The position numbers were made by a program, and so were the translations under genes. Of a stretch of 64,000 nucleotides of DNA, positions 6,858 to 15,444 are shown piece after piece; position 1 is the stretch's first letter, and the number at the start of each line of letters is the position of its first letter. The notes below the pieces were generated by a model. The model saw only the letters and a program-made list of their open reading frames with translations, searched no databases and had not been told where the DNA came from. The DNA comes from Flavobacterium frigidarium DSM 17623 (GTDB lineage Bacteria; Bacteroidota; Bacteroidia; Flavobacteriales; Flavobacteriaceae): assembly GCF_000425505.1 (NCBI RefSeq), contig NZ_AUDO01000001.1:1-64000 (forward strand), given 5' to 3'.

Positions 6858-9737
6858 TTAAGCCATCATCCCTTTCACAAACACCTCCACAAACTCCTTC
6901 ATTTTAGCAATAATCCTGTCTCCAATCGTTCTGGCTTGCAGTACGCTTGGTCTATTGTCTAGACATTGAAAAACTTCGTCTTTTATAGGTTCTCTTCCAC
7001 TGTAAATGTAGGCGTCGATTAAGGATTTAAATTGTGCTTTGTCTAAGTTTTCTTCTTCACAGAGCTTGCCTAATGCTAGTACTTTTTGATCTTGCCAGAA
7101 TTTCTCAAATTCGTCGTCGATGCTGTCGCTGTCTTTGATATTAGGCATATTTTCATCAATGAACTTCTGAATCAAGTCTCGTTTGCTTCTCAGTTGTATA
7201 TCACCACCCAACAAATCTACAATCGCCTTCTTTTGAGCAGCTGCAGCTGATGGTGTTTTTTCTCCTTTCAATTGTGCCAACAATTTCAAGATATAAGCTA
7301 CATTGATCTGATCTCTATGGATTAATTCCAACTCAAAATCAATATCATCTAGAATCGAAGTCTTTTGTTTTTCAGTGTCTCGTTTTACCTTTTCGTACAA
7401 ATCTAAATACTTGCTTTTGTAATCCTCAAATTCCTGCTCGTCAATAGGTAAATCCTCCCAATCAAAATCAGTGTAAGACTGTAAGACATTCATCGCACGC
7501 ATCAATTTCCTAAAAGCTTGCACAAATTGTGCTTCATCTTCTTCGCTTTCCAAATCATTTACACTTTGATGCGTAGGCGTAATTTCACGCAATGATTCTA
7601 ATGCTTGATCAAATTTCTCTGCTATGGCTTCGTAGCTTGGCATAGTAACCACTTCAATGGCTTCCTTATTCGAAAACAACGTAATAGCTTCGTCTGTAGC
7701 TTTTTTTAAGTTTCTAAAAGATAAGATGTTCCCTTGTGACTTTTGCTCTCCTAAAATTCTGTTCGTCCTAGAATACGCTTGTATTAAACCGTGTTGTTTC
7801 AGGTTTTTATCAACGTAAAGGGTATTTACTTTTTTAGCATCAAAACCAGTAAGCATCATATTGACGACAATGACAATATCTAAGCGATCTCTGTCATTAT
7901 TGAAACTTTCTTTTTCGCGATCTTTTAACCTCTTGCTTATATTTTTGAAATAATTTTCAAACTGTTGGCTGTCTTTTGTAGAAAAGCTTGTACCGTACAT
8001 TTTATTATAATCAGCTATATAACTTTCTAGTTTATCTCTAGTGTGCTTTGCTTGATAAGATGTTGGTCCTTCGGCCAAAACTTCAAAATCAACTTCGTCA
8101 CTTGGTAAATAATCCTGTGCTTCTTCTGAATCTTCATTGGTGCCGTAAGTAAAAATAGTAGCGATACGTAAATCGTGTTCGCCTGCTGCTTTCTTTTGCT
8201 GAAATAAATCGTAATATTTAATCACGTTATCAATACTACTTACCGCCAATAAAGCGGAGTAGTCTTTATTGAAGGTCTTTTGACTATGGTGTGCAATAAT
8301 ATAATCTACGATCTTAGAGATTCGTTTTTCAGAATTCAACACTTCTTGCTTGTCGATATCTTCGACCTCAATATCAATAAAAGTATTGCTCTTATTTTTA
8401 TATTTACCAATGTACTCTATCCCAAAACGCAATACGTTTTGATCTTTGATTGCATCTGTAATTACATATTTGTGCAGGCAGTTGCCAAATAAGTCTTTGG
8501 TAGTGCGTTTTCCGTACTCATTTTTAGAAGCGTTTTCTGCAAAAATTGGCGTTCCGGTAAAACCTATTAACTGACTTTGCTCAAAAAACTTTGTTATACG
8601 ATCGTGGGTATCCCCAAACTGCGAGCGGTGGCACTCATCAAATATAAAAACGATTTTCTGGTGTCTTAAACTTTCTATATTACCCGCAAATCGTTCTGAA
8701 ATAGCATTGTTTAGTTTTTGTATTGTCGTCAGAACTAATTTGGTATTATCCGTTAATTGCCTTACTAATGACTGGGTGTTATTGGTAACATCTACACTGT
8801 CTTTCTTGAACGCATTGAACTCGTTCATGGTTTGATAATCCAAATCTTTTCTGTCTACTACAAAAACAACTTTGTATACTTCGGGCAGTTCCATCAAAAT
8901 TTGACTGGCTTTGAAAGAGGTTAATGTTTTTCCCGAACCTGTAGTGTGCCAAATGTAAGCGTTGTCATTTGAGTTTTTGACTTGATGGATAATTGCTTCA
9001 GTAGCAAAATATTGATACGGACGCAACACCATCATTACCTTGTGTGTTTCATTGATCACAATATAATGTGCAATCATCTTACCCAAATGAGTTGGGTTTA
9101 AAAATGAAGCTGCAAACTCTGATAAATCTGTAATATTTTTATTTTTGGCATCCGCCCAAAAGAAGGTCTGTTTAACTGATTGCAATTTATTATTCGCCAA
9201 ATACTTCGTATTGACTCCATTACTAATCACAAACAATTGCACGTATTGAAACAAACCATGATTGCTCCAAAAAGAATGCATTTGGTAGCGGTTAATTTGG
9301 TTGAAGGCTTCTTTGATTTCGATTCCGGAGCGTTTTAATTCTATTTGTACCAAAGGCAAACCATTGACCAAGAGCGTGACATCAAAGCGGTTTTTGTAAC
9401 TACCTTCCAAGGAAATTTGATTGGTTACTTGGTATAGATTCTGGCTATTATCTTCGGTATTAAAAAAACGAACGTAGAATGAAGTTCCATCTTCCTTATC
9501 CAATTGAAAACGATCCCTTAGCGTTTTGGCTTTTTCGAAAACATTGCCTTTGGCTAAGTGATTCAAGATAGCATCAAACTCCTTAGCGGTAAAGATGGTT
9601 TCATTGAAAACCTCTAACTGACTTTTTAGATTAGAAACTAAAGCGTCTCCATCTAGAATTTGTACAGACGAATAATTTAAACCAACCAATTGCTTGATGA
9701 GTTTGTTTTCTAATTGTAATTCGGATTGATGACTCAT
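6858..9737 (-). CDS. hsdR: Type I restriction enzyme R subunit
   Basis: The motor and nuclease subunit of a type I restriction-modification complex: it translocates unmodified DNA using ATP and cuts it. The 959-residue protein has an N-terminal PD-(D/E)XK nuclease (D119 in RFDV, E133-L-K135 in QIELKR). SF2 helicase motifs follow: Walker A TGSGKT (266-271), DECH (367-370), and later TGFDAKKVNTLYVDK and QAYSRTNR. The C-terminal region that contacts HsdM is present, and length is normal. It is downstream of hsdM and hsdS but separated from hsdS by two extra genes. The stop codon is 62 bases from the PRTase-like gene, so transcription may continue into the retron locus. Confidence 0.96.
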   Translation of the reverse strand: MSHQSELQLENKLIKQLVGLNYSSVQILDGDALVSNLKSQLEVFNETIFTAKEFDAILNHLAKGNVFEKAKTLRDRFQLDKEDGTSFYVRFFNTEDNSQNLYQVTNQISLEGSYKNRFDVTLLVNGLPLVQIELKRSGIEIKEAFNQINRYQMHSFWSNHGLFQYVQLFVISNGVNTKYLANNKLQSVKQTFFWADAKNKNITDLSEFAASFLNPTHLGKMIAHYIVINETHKVMMVLRPYQYFATEAIIHQVKNSNDNAYIWHTTGSGKTLTSFKASQILMELPEVYKVVFVVDRKDLDYQTMNEFNAFKKDSVDVTNNTQSLVRQLTDNTKLVLTTIQKLNNAISERFAGNIESLRHQKIVFIFDECHRSQFGDTHDRITKFFEQSQLIGFTGTPIFAENASKNEYGKRTTKDLFGNCLHKYVITDAIKDQNVLRFGIEYIGKYKNKSNTFIDIEVEDIDKQEVLNSEKRISKIVDYIIAHHSQKTFNKDYSALLAVSSIDNVIKYYDLFQQKKAAGEHDLRIATIFTYGTNEDSEEAQDYLPSDEVDFEVLAEGPTSYQAKHTRDKLESYIADYNKMYGTSFSTKDSQQFENYFKNISKRLKDREKESFNNDRDRLDIVIVVNMMLTGFDAKKVNTLYVDKNLKQHGLIQAYSRTNRILGEQKSQGNILSFRNLKKATDEAITLFSNKEAIEVVTMPSYEAIAEKFDQALESLREITPTHQSVNDLESEEDEAQFVQAFRKLMRAMNVLQSYTDFDWEDLPIDEQEFEDYKSKYLDLYEKVKRDTEKQKTSILDDIDFELELIHRDQINVAYILKLLAQLKGEKTPSAAAAQKKAIVDLLGGDIQLRSKRDLIQKFIDENMPNIKDSDSIDDEFEKFWQDQKVLALGKLCEEENLDKAQFKSLIDAYIYSGREPIKDEVFQCLDNRPSVLQARTIGDRIIAKMKEFVEVFVKGMMA

Positions 9738-9763
9738 TTTATTTTTTTAGACTATTGTAAAAG

Positions 9764-10057
9764 CTAATTACTAAGAATGTATATTAACTTAGGCCTGGTA
9801 ATATCTTTATTGTTTTCTAAAAAAATAATTAGCGCTGCTTCTTGAGCTTTAGAAGCATTTGCTCCAAAACCTTCTGATTTGCCCTCTAACAGTGCAATAT
9901 AATTTTGTCTAGTCAAAATTACGGAAGAGGTAGTTGTTCCTATTTTCTTAGCTACATCTTTTTCTATTTTTTTATAATCTTCTGTTTTATACCTTTTTAC
10001 AAATTCAGAGATAACTAACAAACAATCTTCGATACTCCAACTGTGATTTACTGCCAT
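9764..10057 (-). CDS. Small protein of unknown function inside the hsd operon
   Basis: A 97-residue protein I do not recognise. It starts MAVNHSWSIEDCLLVISEF and is mainly predicted helical. The central stretch VAKKIGTTTSSVILTRQNYIAL has the look of a helix-turn-helix, while the C-terminal half (KAQEAALIIFLENNKDITRPKLIYIL) also looks helical. It lies 26 bases upstream of hsdR and 30 bases downstream of the nuclease-like gene, in the same direction, so it belongs to the same transcript. It may be a DNA-binding regulator or a partner of the nuclease-like protein; neither is shown by the sequence. Confidence 0.65.
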   Translation of the reverse strand: MAVNHSWSIEDCLLVISEFVKRYKTEDYKKIEKDVAKKIGTTTSSVILTRQNYIALLEGKSEGFGANASKAQEAALIIFLENNKDITRPKLIYILSN

Positions 10058-10087
10058 TCTATTTACTATCAGTTAATTATTAAAATC

Positions 10088-10834
10088 TTAAATATTATTC
10101 CATTTTTTGCATTTCGAATAAAAATCATTTAGAGTGCTTTTTATATTTACATCTGAAAATAATTCTATCCACTCTTCATAAGTTATGATACCTACGATAC
10201 ATTTATCTACCTTATCAAAAACATCTCTTTCTATTAATTTTACATCGTTACTTTCATTATGATCCAAGATTCTTTTTTCTATTTGAAATTTAATATTTTC
10301 AGGTTTTACCAAATCTCTAATAGTGATTCCTTTTTTATTCCTTTTATCTACTTTACATTCAGGTAAAACAACATAGAAAAATGTAAAACAATTTAATTTT
10401 GTATTTTCAGCTATACAAGTAATAGTTCTAGTTGCTTGATTATAATTCTTAGCATTAGAGGTGAATGAGCTAAGTGGACTTCCCATCTTAGCTTCAATAA
10501 CTCCAAATACTTTTGCAAGGTCATTAATAATTATTTTACCACTTCCTACTCCATTTTGCTTATAATTTACTTTGAAATCTCCAAGTGCTATATCCGTATG
10601 AGTATAGCCCTCTCTTATTTTAGCTGCTTTAATAAAAGGACTAGATAGTAATGCTTCAGAAGTCCAGTTATCTATTTTTTCGAAATCAATTTCCTTCAGT
10701 TTAATATTTTGCTGTTTGGAATAATGCACTAATAATCTTGTCATCCAACCTTCATTATATATTTCGGTCGGTTTAATATTAGTATAAACACTATTGTCTT
10801 CTATTGAAGAGATTATCTCTATAATTTCCTTCAT
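10088..10834 (-). CDS. PD-(D/E)XK nuclease-like protein inside the hsd operon
   Basis: A 248-residue protein with the signature of the PD-(D/E)XK fold: conserved-looking E28 (YNEGWMTRLL), D81 in THTDIALGDF, and E114-A-K116 in FGVIEAKMGSPLS, followed by a helix with NYNQATRTITCI. The EAK motif followed by a YxQA(T/A)R-type helix is typical of restriction-associated nuclease-like proteins. It is packed between hsdS (2 bases apart) and the 97-residue gene, an uncommon insertion in a type I operon. It could be an additional nuclease, a specificity or control factor, or an independent defence protein. Family assignment rests on motif reading only. Confidence 0.65.
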   Translation of the reverse strand: MKEIIEIISSIEDNSVYTNIKPTEIYNEGWMTRLLVHYSKQQNIKLKEIDFEKIDNWTSEALLSSPFIKAAKIREGYTHTDIALGDFKVNYKQNGVGSGKIIINDLAKVFGVIEAKMGSPLSSFTSNAKNYNQATRTITCIAENTKLNCFTFFYVVLPECKVDKRNKKGITIRDLVKPENIKFQIEKRILDHNESNDVKLIERDVFDKVDKCIVGIITYEEWIELFSDVNIKSTLNDFYSKCKKWNNI

Positions 10835-10836
10835 AA

Positions 10837-12048
10837 CTACACAAACATTTGTTGCAACAACCCCTTTTTGAACCCTTGCATCTTATTTATTTCCTGACCC
10901 ACATTTTCTATTTTATCATCGATGCCCGATAAAAAATTGGCGATTTTCTGTTGTTCTTGTTTACACGGGAAAGGAATTGGCATCTTATAAAAATCTCCTG
11001 TAGAAAAACTCATTCTATCATCTCTAGCACCATAATTCGAAATATCCTGCATGTGTTTATGCCAAATAACAGAATTAAAAAAATATTCAATAAAATCTAA
11101 ATTCCCTTCTTTAAATCTAAAAACTGAATATAATGGCGACATTATTCCTGTATTTAAATAATTCCTTGAAATTGGACCGACTGGAGCATGCGTCGATATT
11201 CGTGGATTGTACACAAAATCATTATTTTCAACAATGTAATATCCTAAAAGGTTATTTTGATTTGCAATATCTTTATCAAAATAATCTCTTTGATTTACTA
11301 TTCCTTGCGACGCTGAGTTTGTAAAAACTAAATTTATTTTCTTGTCTTTATTTTTAATTATTCTTTTCTCGGCAACTTCCCCCAATTTCTTCTCCTCCCA
11401 ATCCGGATAATCATCCCCATTTTCATCCTTAAACCGCAATTTTCCTGAGAAAAATTGTTGCATTACGCCTTTTTTGTATTGTTCTAAGAGTTCCTTTTTG
11501 CGGGACAATTGCTGGATTTTTTCATCGACCGAACTTAAAAATGAGGCTATTTTTTGTTGTTCGGGGAGGGATGGTAAGAAATATTTAAAATTTGAAAAAT
11601 CTGTTTTATTTATTTGTGGTACCGCTTGAACTCCAGCAAGCAATTTAATTTTAGTCCCATTTTTTTCTAATAATTCATAAATAAAATTGTTATCATAATC
11701 CTTTCCTGCAGTTAAAGAATTAATTTGTTGATTCGTTAAACACTCTTCTGTTGCTTGACCAATCTTTCCAATAGTTGAACCAATACAAACAAATAAAACA
11801 CTTCCTTTTGCTACTTTTCGACCTTTACTGAAACCAAGATCAGTAAGTGTTGTTTTTGTCTTGAAAACAAATCTGTTCTCTTGTATATCAGCCGGTGAAA
11901 CAAATAATTTTTCACCATTATAATATTCTAATATATGCGTACTAGGAGTACTTCCTGTTGTTATTTTTGCAATCTCGCCTAACTTCTTCTCTTCCCACTC
12001 CCCCTCAAACCCACTAAATCGTAATTTTGGAATACATACTTTATTCAT
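10837..12048 (-). CDS. hsdS: Type I restriction-modification specificity subunit
   Basis: Recognises the bipartite DNA target for both methylation and cleavage. The 403-residue protein has two target recognition domains, each opened by a W-EEKKLGE motif (EWEEKKLGEIAKITTGST near residue 17 and DWEEKKLGEVAEKR near 215). Each is closed by a conserved helix (SLPEQQKIASFLSSVDEKI and CKQEQQKIANFLSGIDDKI). The repeated helices act as a ruler between the half-sites. Length is normal and no frame break is seen. The recognition sequence cannot be read from the protein. It overlaps almost directly with the nuclease-like gene downstream and is separated from hsdM by 183 bases that hold a stem-loop repeat. 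Confidence 0.95.
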   Translation of the reverse strand: MNKVCIPKLRFSGFEGEWEEKKLGEIAKITTGSTPSTHILEYYNGEKLFVSPADIQENRFVFKTKTTLTDLGFSKGRKVAKGSVLFVCIGSTIGKIGQATEECLTNQQINSLTAGKDYDNNFIYELLEKNGTKIKLLAGVQAVPQINKTDFSNFKYFLPSLPEQQKIASFLSSVDEKIQQLSRKKELLEQYKKGVMQQFFSGKLRFKDENGDDYPDWEEKKLGEVAEKRIIKNKDKKINLVFTNSASQGIVNQRDYFDKDIANQNNLLGYYIVENNDFVYNPRISTHAPVGPISRNYLNTGIMSPLYSVFRFKEGNLDFIEYFFNSVIWHKHMQDISNYGARDDRMSFSTGDFYKMPIPFPCKQEQQKIANFLSGIDDKIENVGQEINKMQGFKKGLLQQMFV

Positions 12049-12124
12049 GGCAGGGATTTTTTTGCGTTAGGGATTATTTCACTTTTTATATTATTTTTCA
12101 TAGGTGTTCAATGAATTTCATTTG

Positions 12125-12200
12125 AAGTGGAAATCCTTTTTTGCCCTTTTTCGGGCAAAAAAGATTGAAACGGATAGCCCGGCCCGATAGGGAAACGCCC
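12125..12200. repeat. Dispersed stem-loop repeat, variant copy B
   Basis: Located between hsdM and hsdS. It shares GAAATCCTTTT on the left and AAAAGATTG...CGGATAGC on the right with the copies at 439-529 and 26473-26549. The central hairpin differs: TTTTTTGCCC / GGGCAAAAAA with a short T/C loop. The right flank CCCGGCCCGATAGGGAAACGCCC extends further than in the other copies. Its position inside the hsd operon could make it a partial terminator or processing site. Confidence 0.6.
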
Positions 12201-12231
12201 AAATCATTTGTATCTAAATTGTTTTTCATGA

Positions 12232-13794
12232 TTAAAATGGGGTTTCGATTCCTAATTCGGTGCAAAAACCTTGGATGGTGGCATCGGTGGTTTTTCCTGC
12301 TTGTGCCAATTCTCGTAATTCGGCCGTGATGGCGGTCAGGTCTATGGCATCTTCTTCTTCAAAGGTGTCTACGTAGCGCGGAATATTTAAATTATAATCA
12401 TTTTCGGCAATTGACGTAGCAACGGCGATATGGGAATATTCATCTTCTTGGGTGCGGTTTTTATAGGTATCGATTATTTTGTCGATATCCTGGGTACGCA
12501 ATACGTTTTGGGTTTTTACTTTTTCGTACTGTTGGCTGGCATCGATAAACAAAATGTTATCGGCATGTTCACGCTTTTTCTTTAGGACCAAAATACAGGT
12601 TGGGATGCTGGTTCCGTAAAAAATATTGGCGGGTAGGCCTATTACGGCATCAAGGTAATTTTTTTCTTTGATTAAGTATTGGCGGATGTGACCTTCGGCA
12701 CCGCCACGAAACAAAACGCCGTGAGGTAATACGATTGCCATAGTTCCGTTGTCATCTAGTTGATGCACCATGTGTTGCACAAAGGCAAAATCGGCTTTGC
12801 TAGATGGTGCTAATTTACCGTAGGCAGAGAAACGCTCATCAGTCATGTGTAGCGGGCTCGCACTCCAGTTAGCCGAAAATGGCGGATTGGCCACGATAGC
12901 TTCAAAACGCATATCGTAATGCTGTGGACGCTCTAAAGTGTCTTCGTTCTTGATGTCAAAACGTTTGTAATGAACATCGTGCATGATCATGTTCATGCGA
13001 CAGAGGTTGTAAGTGGTGGGATTCATTTCTTGTCCGTAAAAGGCGCTAACATCTTTGACTTCTTTGGCTACTCGCAACAATAAAGAACCCGATCCACAAG
13101 TAGGATCGTATACACTTTTTAATTTGTCCTTACCAACTGTAACCAATTGTGCCAAGATGCTACTGACTTGTTGGGGCGTGTAAAATTCTCCCGCCTTCTT
13201 GCCTGCGCCACTCGCAAACTGTCCAATTAAATATTCATAGGCATCTCCTAGAACATCACTATCGGTGTTTTCAAGGTCAAAGTCGATTTCGTCTAGATGT
13301 ACAAGAACTTTTACAATTAGTTCGTTTTTATCCGCTTCGGATTTTCCTAGTTTGTGAGAAGTCAAATCAAGATCAGAAAATAGGTTTCCAAAATCCTCTT
13401 CACTCTCTGATCCCATCGTACTTTGCTCAATGTGCGTGAGTACTTTTGATAAATCCCCAAGGATAAAATTATTTTTTCCACCTGCGTTTCCTCTTCGTGC
13501 CAACTCGGAGAATAATTCAGATGGCAATAAGAAGTAGCCTAATTTATCTAGAGCAAGTTGTTTTATTTCTTCAAGTAAAGCAGTTTCTTCTTCGTGTCCT
13601 TCGACTTCTTGAAAGCTTATTCCGTCTGGTTTAAGGATGGTATTGGCATACAAATCCATTTTAGTACTCAAGTACTTGTAGAATATAAAACCTAATATAT
13701 AATCTCTAAAATCATCGGCATCCATTTTCCCACGTAAGGTGTTTGCGATATTCCAAAGTTGTTGTTCTAATTTTTGTTTTTGTTCGGCTGCCAT
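12232..13794 (-). CDS. hsdM: Type I restriction-modification methyltransferase subunit
   Basis: Transfers a methyl group from S-adenosylmethionine to adenine N6 in the target set by HsdS. The 520-residue protein has the N-terminal HsdM_N helical domain (about 8-150). An N6-DNA methyltransferase domain follows with SAM-binding motif DPTCGSGS (230-237) and catalytic NPPF (303-306). Length is typical. It is the first gene of the leftward defence series hsdM, hsdS, nuclease-like, 97-residue protein, hsdR, PRTase-like, reverse transcriptase, lipase. The 550 bases upstream contain no leftward gene, so the operon promoter should lie there. Confidence 0.96.
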   Translation of the reverse strand: MAAEQKQKLEQQLWNIANTLRGKMDADDFRDYILGFIFYKYLSTKMDLYANTILKPDGISFQEVEGHEEETALLEEIKQLALDKLGYFLLPSELFSELARRGNAGGKNNFILGDLSKVLTHIEQSTMGSESEEDFGNLFSDLDLTSHKLGKSEADKNELIVKVLVHLDEIDFDLENTDSDVLGDAYEYLIGQFASGAGKKAGEFYTPQQVSSILAQLVTVGKDKLKSVYDPTCGSGSLLLRVAKEVKDVSAFYGQEMNPTTYNLCRMNMIMHDVHYKRFDIKNEDTLERPQHYDMRFEAIVANPPFSANWSASPLHMTDERFSAYGKLAPSSKADFAFVQHMVHQLDDNGTMAIVLPHGVLFRGGAEGHIRQYLIKEKNYLDAVIGLPANIFYGTSIPTCILVLKKKREHADNILFIDASQQYEKVKTQNVLRTQDIDKIIDTYKNRTQEDEYSHIAVATSIAENDYNLNIPRYVDTFEEEDAIDLTAITAELRELAQAGKTTDATIQGFCTELGIETPF

Positions 13795-14136
13795 GAAGCA
13801 AGTGTAATTTTTGTATTAAATAAGAATTTTATGACTGCTAATGTATAGAATATATCCTAAATTATAATTAGGATTACTGTAAGTAATAGGAAAATCTTTG
13901 TGTTTTTTCTTTCTATTAGCTTCTAATGGTAGTTTTTAGTTGTCTTATAACCTATTAGCATTATTGAATGAGTAAAATAAATGTTAGTCGAAAAGTTATT
14001 CTAAAAAATTCTTGAGCTCTTTCAAAAAGCTCTAAAGGATTTTTTGGAAATAACTTTGTTAATGGATGAATTTGATTAAAAATCTAATTGAGGAATTAAA
14101 TTATATCAAGAAGCTTTTTCAACCATTAACATTTTG
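13795..14136. other. Gene-free region upstream of hsdM
   Basis: An AT-rich intergenic stretch with no supported coding region. It should contain the leftward promoter of the hsdM-led operon, but I could not pick a convincing -7 box. A sequence AAAAAGCTCTAAAGGATTTTT near 14025-14045 and its neighbours are weakly palindromic. The structured RNA candidate begins to its right. Confidence 0.5.
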
Positions 14137-14144
14137 TAAATTTG
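14137..14144 (+). promoter_or_regulatory. Promoter -7 box of the structured RNA
   Basis: TAAATTTG is an exact match to the Bacteroidota -7 consensus TAnnTTTG. A start of transcription a few bases downstream (about 14149-14152) would make the RNA begin immediately before its first pairing segment. I cannot recognise a clear -33 element. Confidence 0.5.
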
Positions 14145-14150
14145 CCAAAC

Positions 14151-14327
14151 AAACAAGCGTAAGCTGATTAGTTGAGTTACAGAAAACTGCGAATCTTCTT
14201 TAAAACTCTAAAACTAGTCAGACTTACGCCCGTGCCTTATATGGGCGTGGGCTAAGTCTTTCTGAGTTTAAGGTTCTTCGCAGTACCTCTGTAACAGTCT
14301 GACATTAGACTCGCGCCTTTTTTTTAA
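14151..14327 (+). ncRNA. Highly structured putative non-coding RNA
   Basis: A rod-like nested hairpin is visible. Arms pair in order: 14176-14183 with 14288-14295 (GTTACAGA/TCTGTAAC, 8 of 8); 14187-14193 with 14277-14283 (CTGCGAA/TTCGCAG, 7 of 7); 14200-14208 with 14264-14271; 14220-14226 with 14253-14259 (AGACTTA/TAAGTCT); 14227-14231 with 14243-14247 (CGCCC/GGGCG). A second small hairpin AGTCTgacattAGACT follows, then CGCGCC and a run of eight T, like a terminator. A TAnnTTTG box lies just upstream. No reading frame fits the region. It could be a regulatory leader of the 172-residue gene starting 17 bases later, or an independent RNA partner. Family not recognised. Confidence 0.6.
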
Positions 14328-14343
14328 CTTCAAATAAGGCATT

Positions 14344-14862
14344 ATGAAAAACAAAGAATTTTACAGCCCAATTAAATCATTGGTGAATTTAATTTTAACT
14401 GGTGAAAAGGAAATAAATCAAGGTCTTGAATTTATTCCAATAACACCGGAATTTACAGATTCTTTAATCAACATTGATGATGATTATTACAACATTCACT
14501 TTTTGCACTGCATAGCCTTGTTCCTAGATGAGTGCAATGTTTCCGAACGTAATGACATTATGAAAATTTATAAAGAGAACGTAATTTTCATATTTGGTAC
14601 ATTAATTTTAAATGGTCAACTGATGGATATAGCTTTAGAAGAAAATAAAGATCTACATACGGTACTTGATGATATCTTTTCTGACTACTTGACCTATAAA
14701 AAACTGCAACCTACATTATGTTTAGCTATATACTTTTATATCGAAAACTTATCACAGATCGAATTTAACGATAGATTAATATTAAAATCTGAGTATGAAA
14801 AATTTATCCAATGTAATTCTATTAAGAGAGTGATCGAGGGTGATATTGATATTAACTCCTAA
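14344..14862 (+). CDS. Acidic protein of unknown function beside the structured RNA
   Basis: A 172-residue protein rich in Asp, Glu, Ile and Leu that I do not recognise. It has no signal peptide, membrane segment or known catalytic motif. The helical pattern (for example YYNIHFLHCIALFLDECNVSERNDIMKIYKENVIF) suggests an all-alpha protein. Apart from the integrase it is the only rightward gene of the element. It starts 17 bases after the T-run that ends the structured RNA and is followed by its own terminator at 14884-14910. The order promoter, RNA, terminator, small protein recalls type III toxin-antitoxin loci, but the protein does not resemble ToxN and the RNA has no tandem repeats, so that analogy is positional only. 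Confidence 0.7.
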   Translation: MKNKEFYSPIKSLVNLILTGEKEINQGLEFIPITPEFTDSLINIDDDYYNIHFLHCIALFLDECNVSERNDIMKIYKENVIFIFGTLILNGQLMDIALEENKDLHTVLDDIFSDYLTYKKLQPTLCLAIYFYIENLSQIEFNDRLILKSEYEKFIQCNSIKRVIEGDIDINS

Positions 14863-14883
14863 AGTTATTTCCGTTAAAACTAA

Positions 14884-14910
14884 AAAAGCCAATCATATCT
14901 GATTGGCTTT
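14884..14910. terminator. Hairpin terminator of the 172-residue gene
   Basis: AAAGCCAATCA and TGATTGGCTTT form an 11-bp perfect stem around a short loop, with A-rich sequence before and T residues after. It ends the rightward 172-residue gene and could also serve the leftward mobilization operon, whose last gene stops at 14979. Confidence 0.75.
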
Positions 14911-14978
14911 ACTCCTGAGTGTAGTTGCTCTAAAGTTTGTGATGTTTAAATATGATAATTATAAACATGCTAAGAGTA

Positions 14979-15419
14979 CTAATTCTTAATTTTCAATTCT
15001 GCCTCTGAAGATATCTCAACTGGAGATTGATTAGTTGAATTTTTAACTTTTCGATTATAAAAACTAATAGCAATTAAACAAGCAATTATGGTCATGAAAA
15101 ATAAAAATATGACTAAGGCTCGCAGACGGTTAAACATTGAGTTGGTTTGCAATTTTTCTTTCTCTAGAATTAATGTATGTTCTTTTAGCACTTTGCCTAT
15201 ATTAAAATTCAAGTCTTCCAACAGCTCGATTTGCCTATTATTTATAGCTTCCAAAGGCCTAAAATCCAACTTTGGTTCGTAATTGTACAATTGCTCTATT
15301 TTCTGATTTAACTGCTCATTAACTCTCAGCAGAATTATATTATTCTTTTCTATTTTTTCAATTTGATCTATAAAAACAGATAGGCTATCTGCAAGTTTTG
15401 GTTGTGTGCTTTTTCCCAT
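14979..15419 (-). CDS. Coiled-coil membrane protein downstream of the relaxase
   Basis: A 146-residue protein. Residues 10-100 are heptad-rich and should form a coiled coil (SVFIDQIEKIEKNNIILLRVNEQLNQK and onward). One transmembrane helix follows at about 106-126 (LVIFLFFMTIIACLIAISFY), then a short polar tail. It is 25 bases downstream of the relaxase gene and reads in the same direction, so a mobilization accessory role anchoring the relaxosome at the membrane is plausible. I do not recognise a named family. Confidence 0.65.
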   Translation of the reverse strand: MGKSTQPKLADSLSVFIDQIEKIEKNNIILLRVNEQLNQKIEQLYNYEPKLDFRPLEAINNRQIELLEDLNFNIGKVLKEHTLILEKEKLQTNSMFNRLRALVIFLFFMTIIACLIAISFYNRKVKNSTNQSPVEISSEAELKIKN

Positions 15420-15444
15420 AAATATATTATTATTTATCTATAAA

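Noticed and set aside
14151..14327. 6S RNA
   Set aside because: The rod shape with an internal bulge is reminiscent, but the location on a mobile element and the different bulge arrangement argue against it. A covariance search with the 6S model would decide.
14344..14862. ToxN-like type III toxin
   Set aside because: The position after an RNA and terminator and the length are similar, but the protein is strongly acidic, shows no ToxN motifs, and the RNA lacks the tandem repeats of ToxI.
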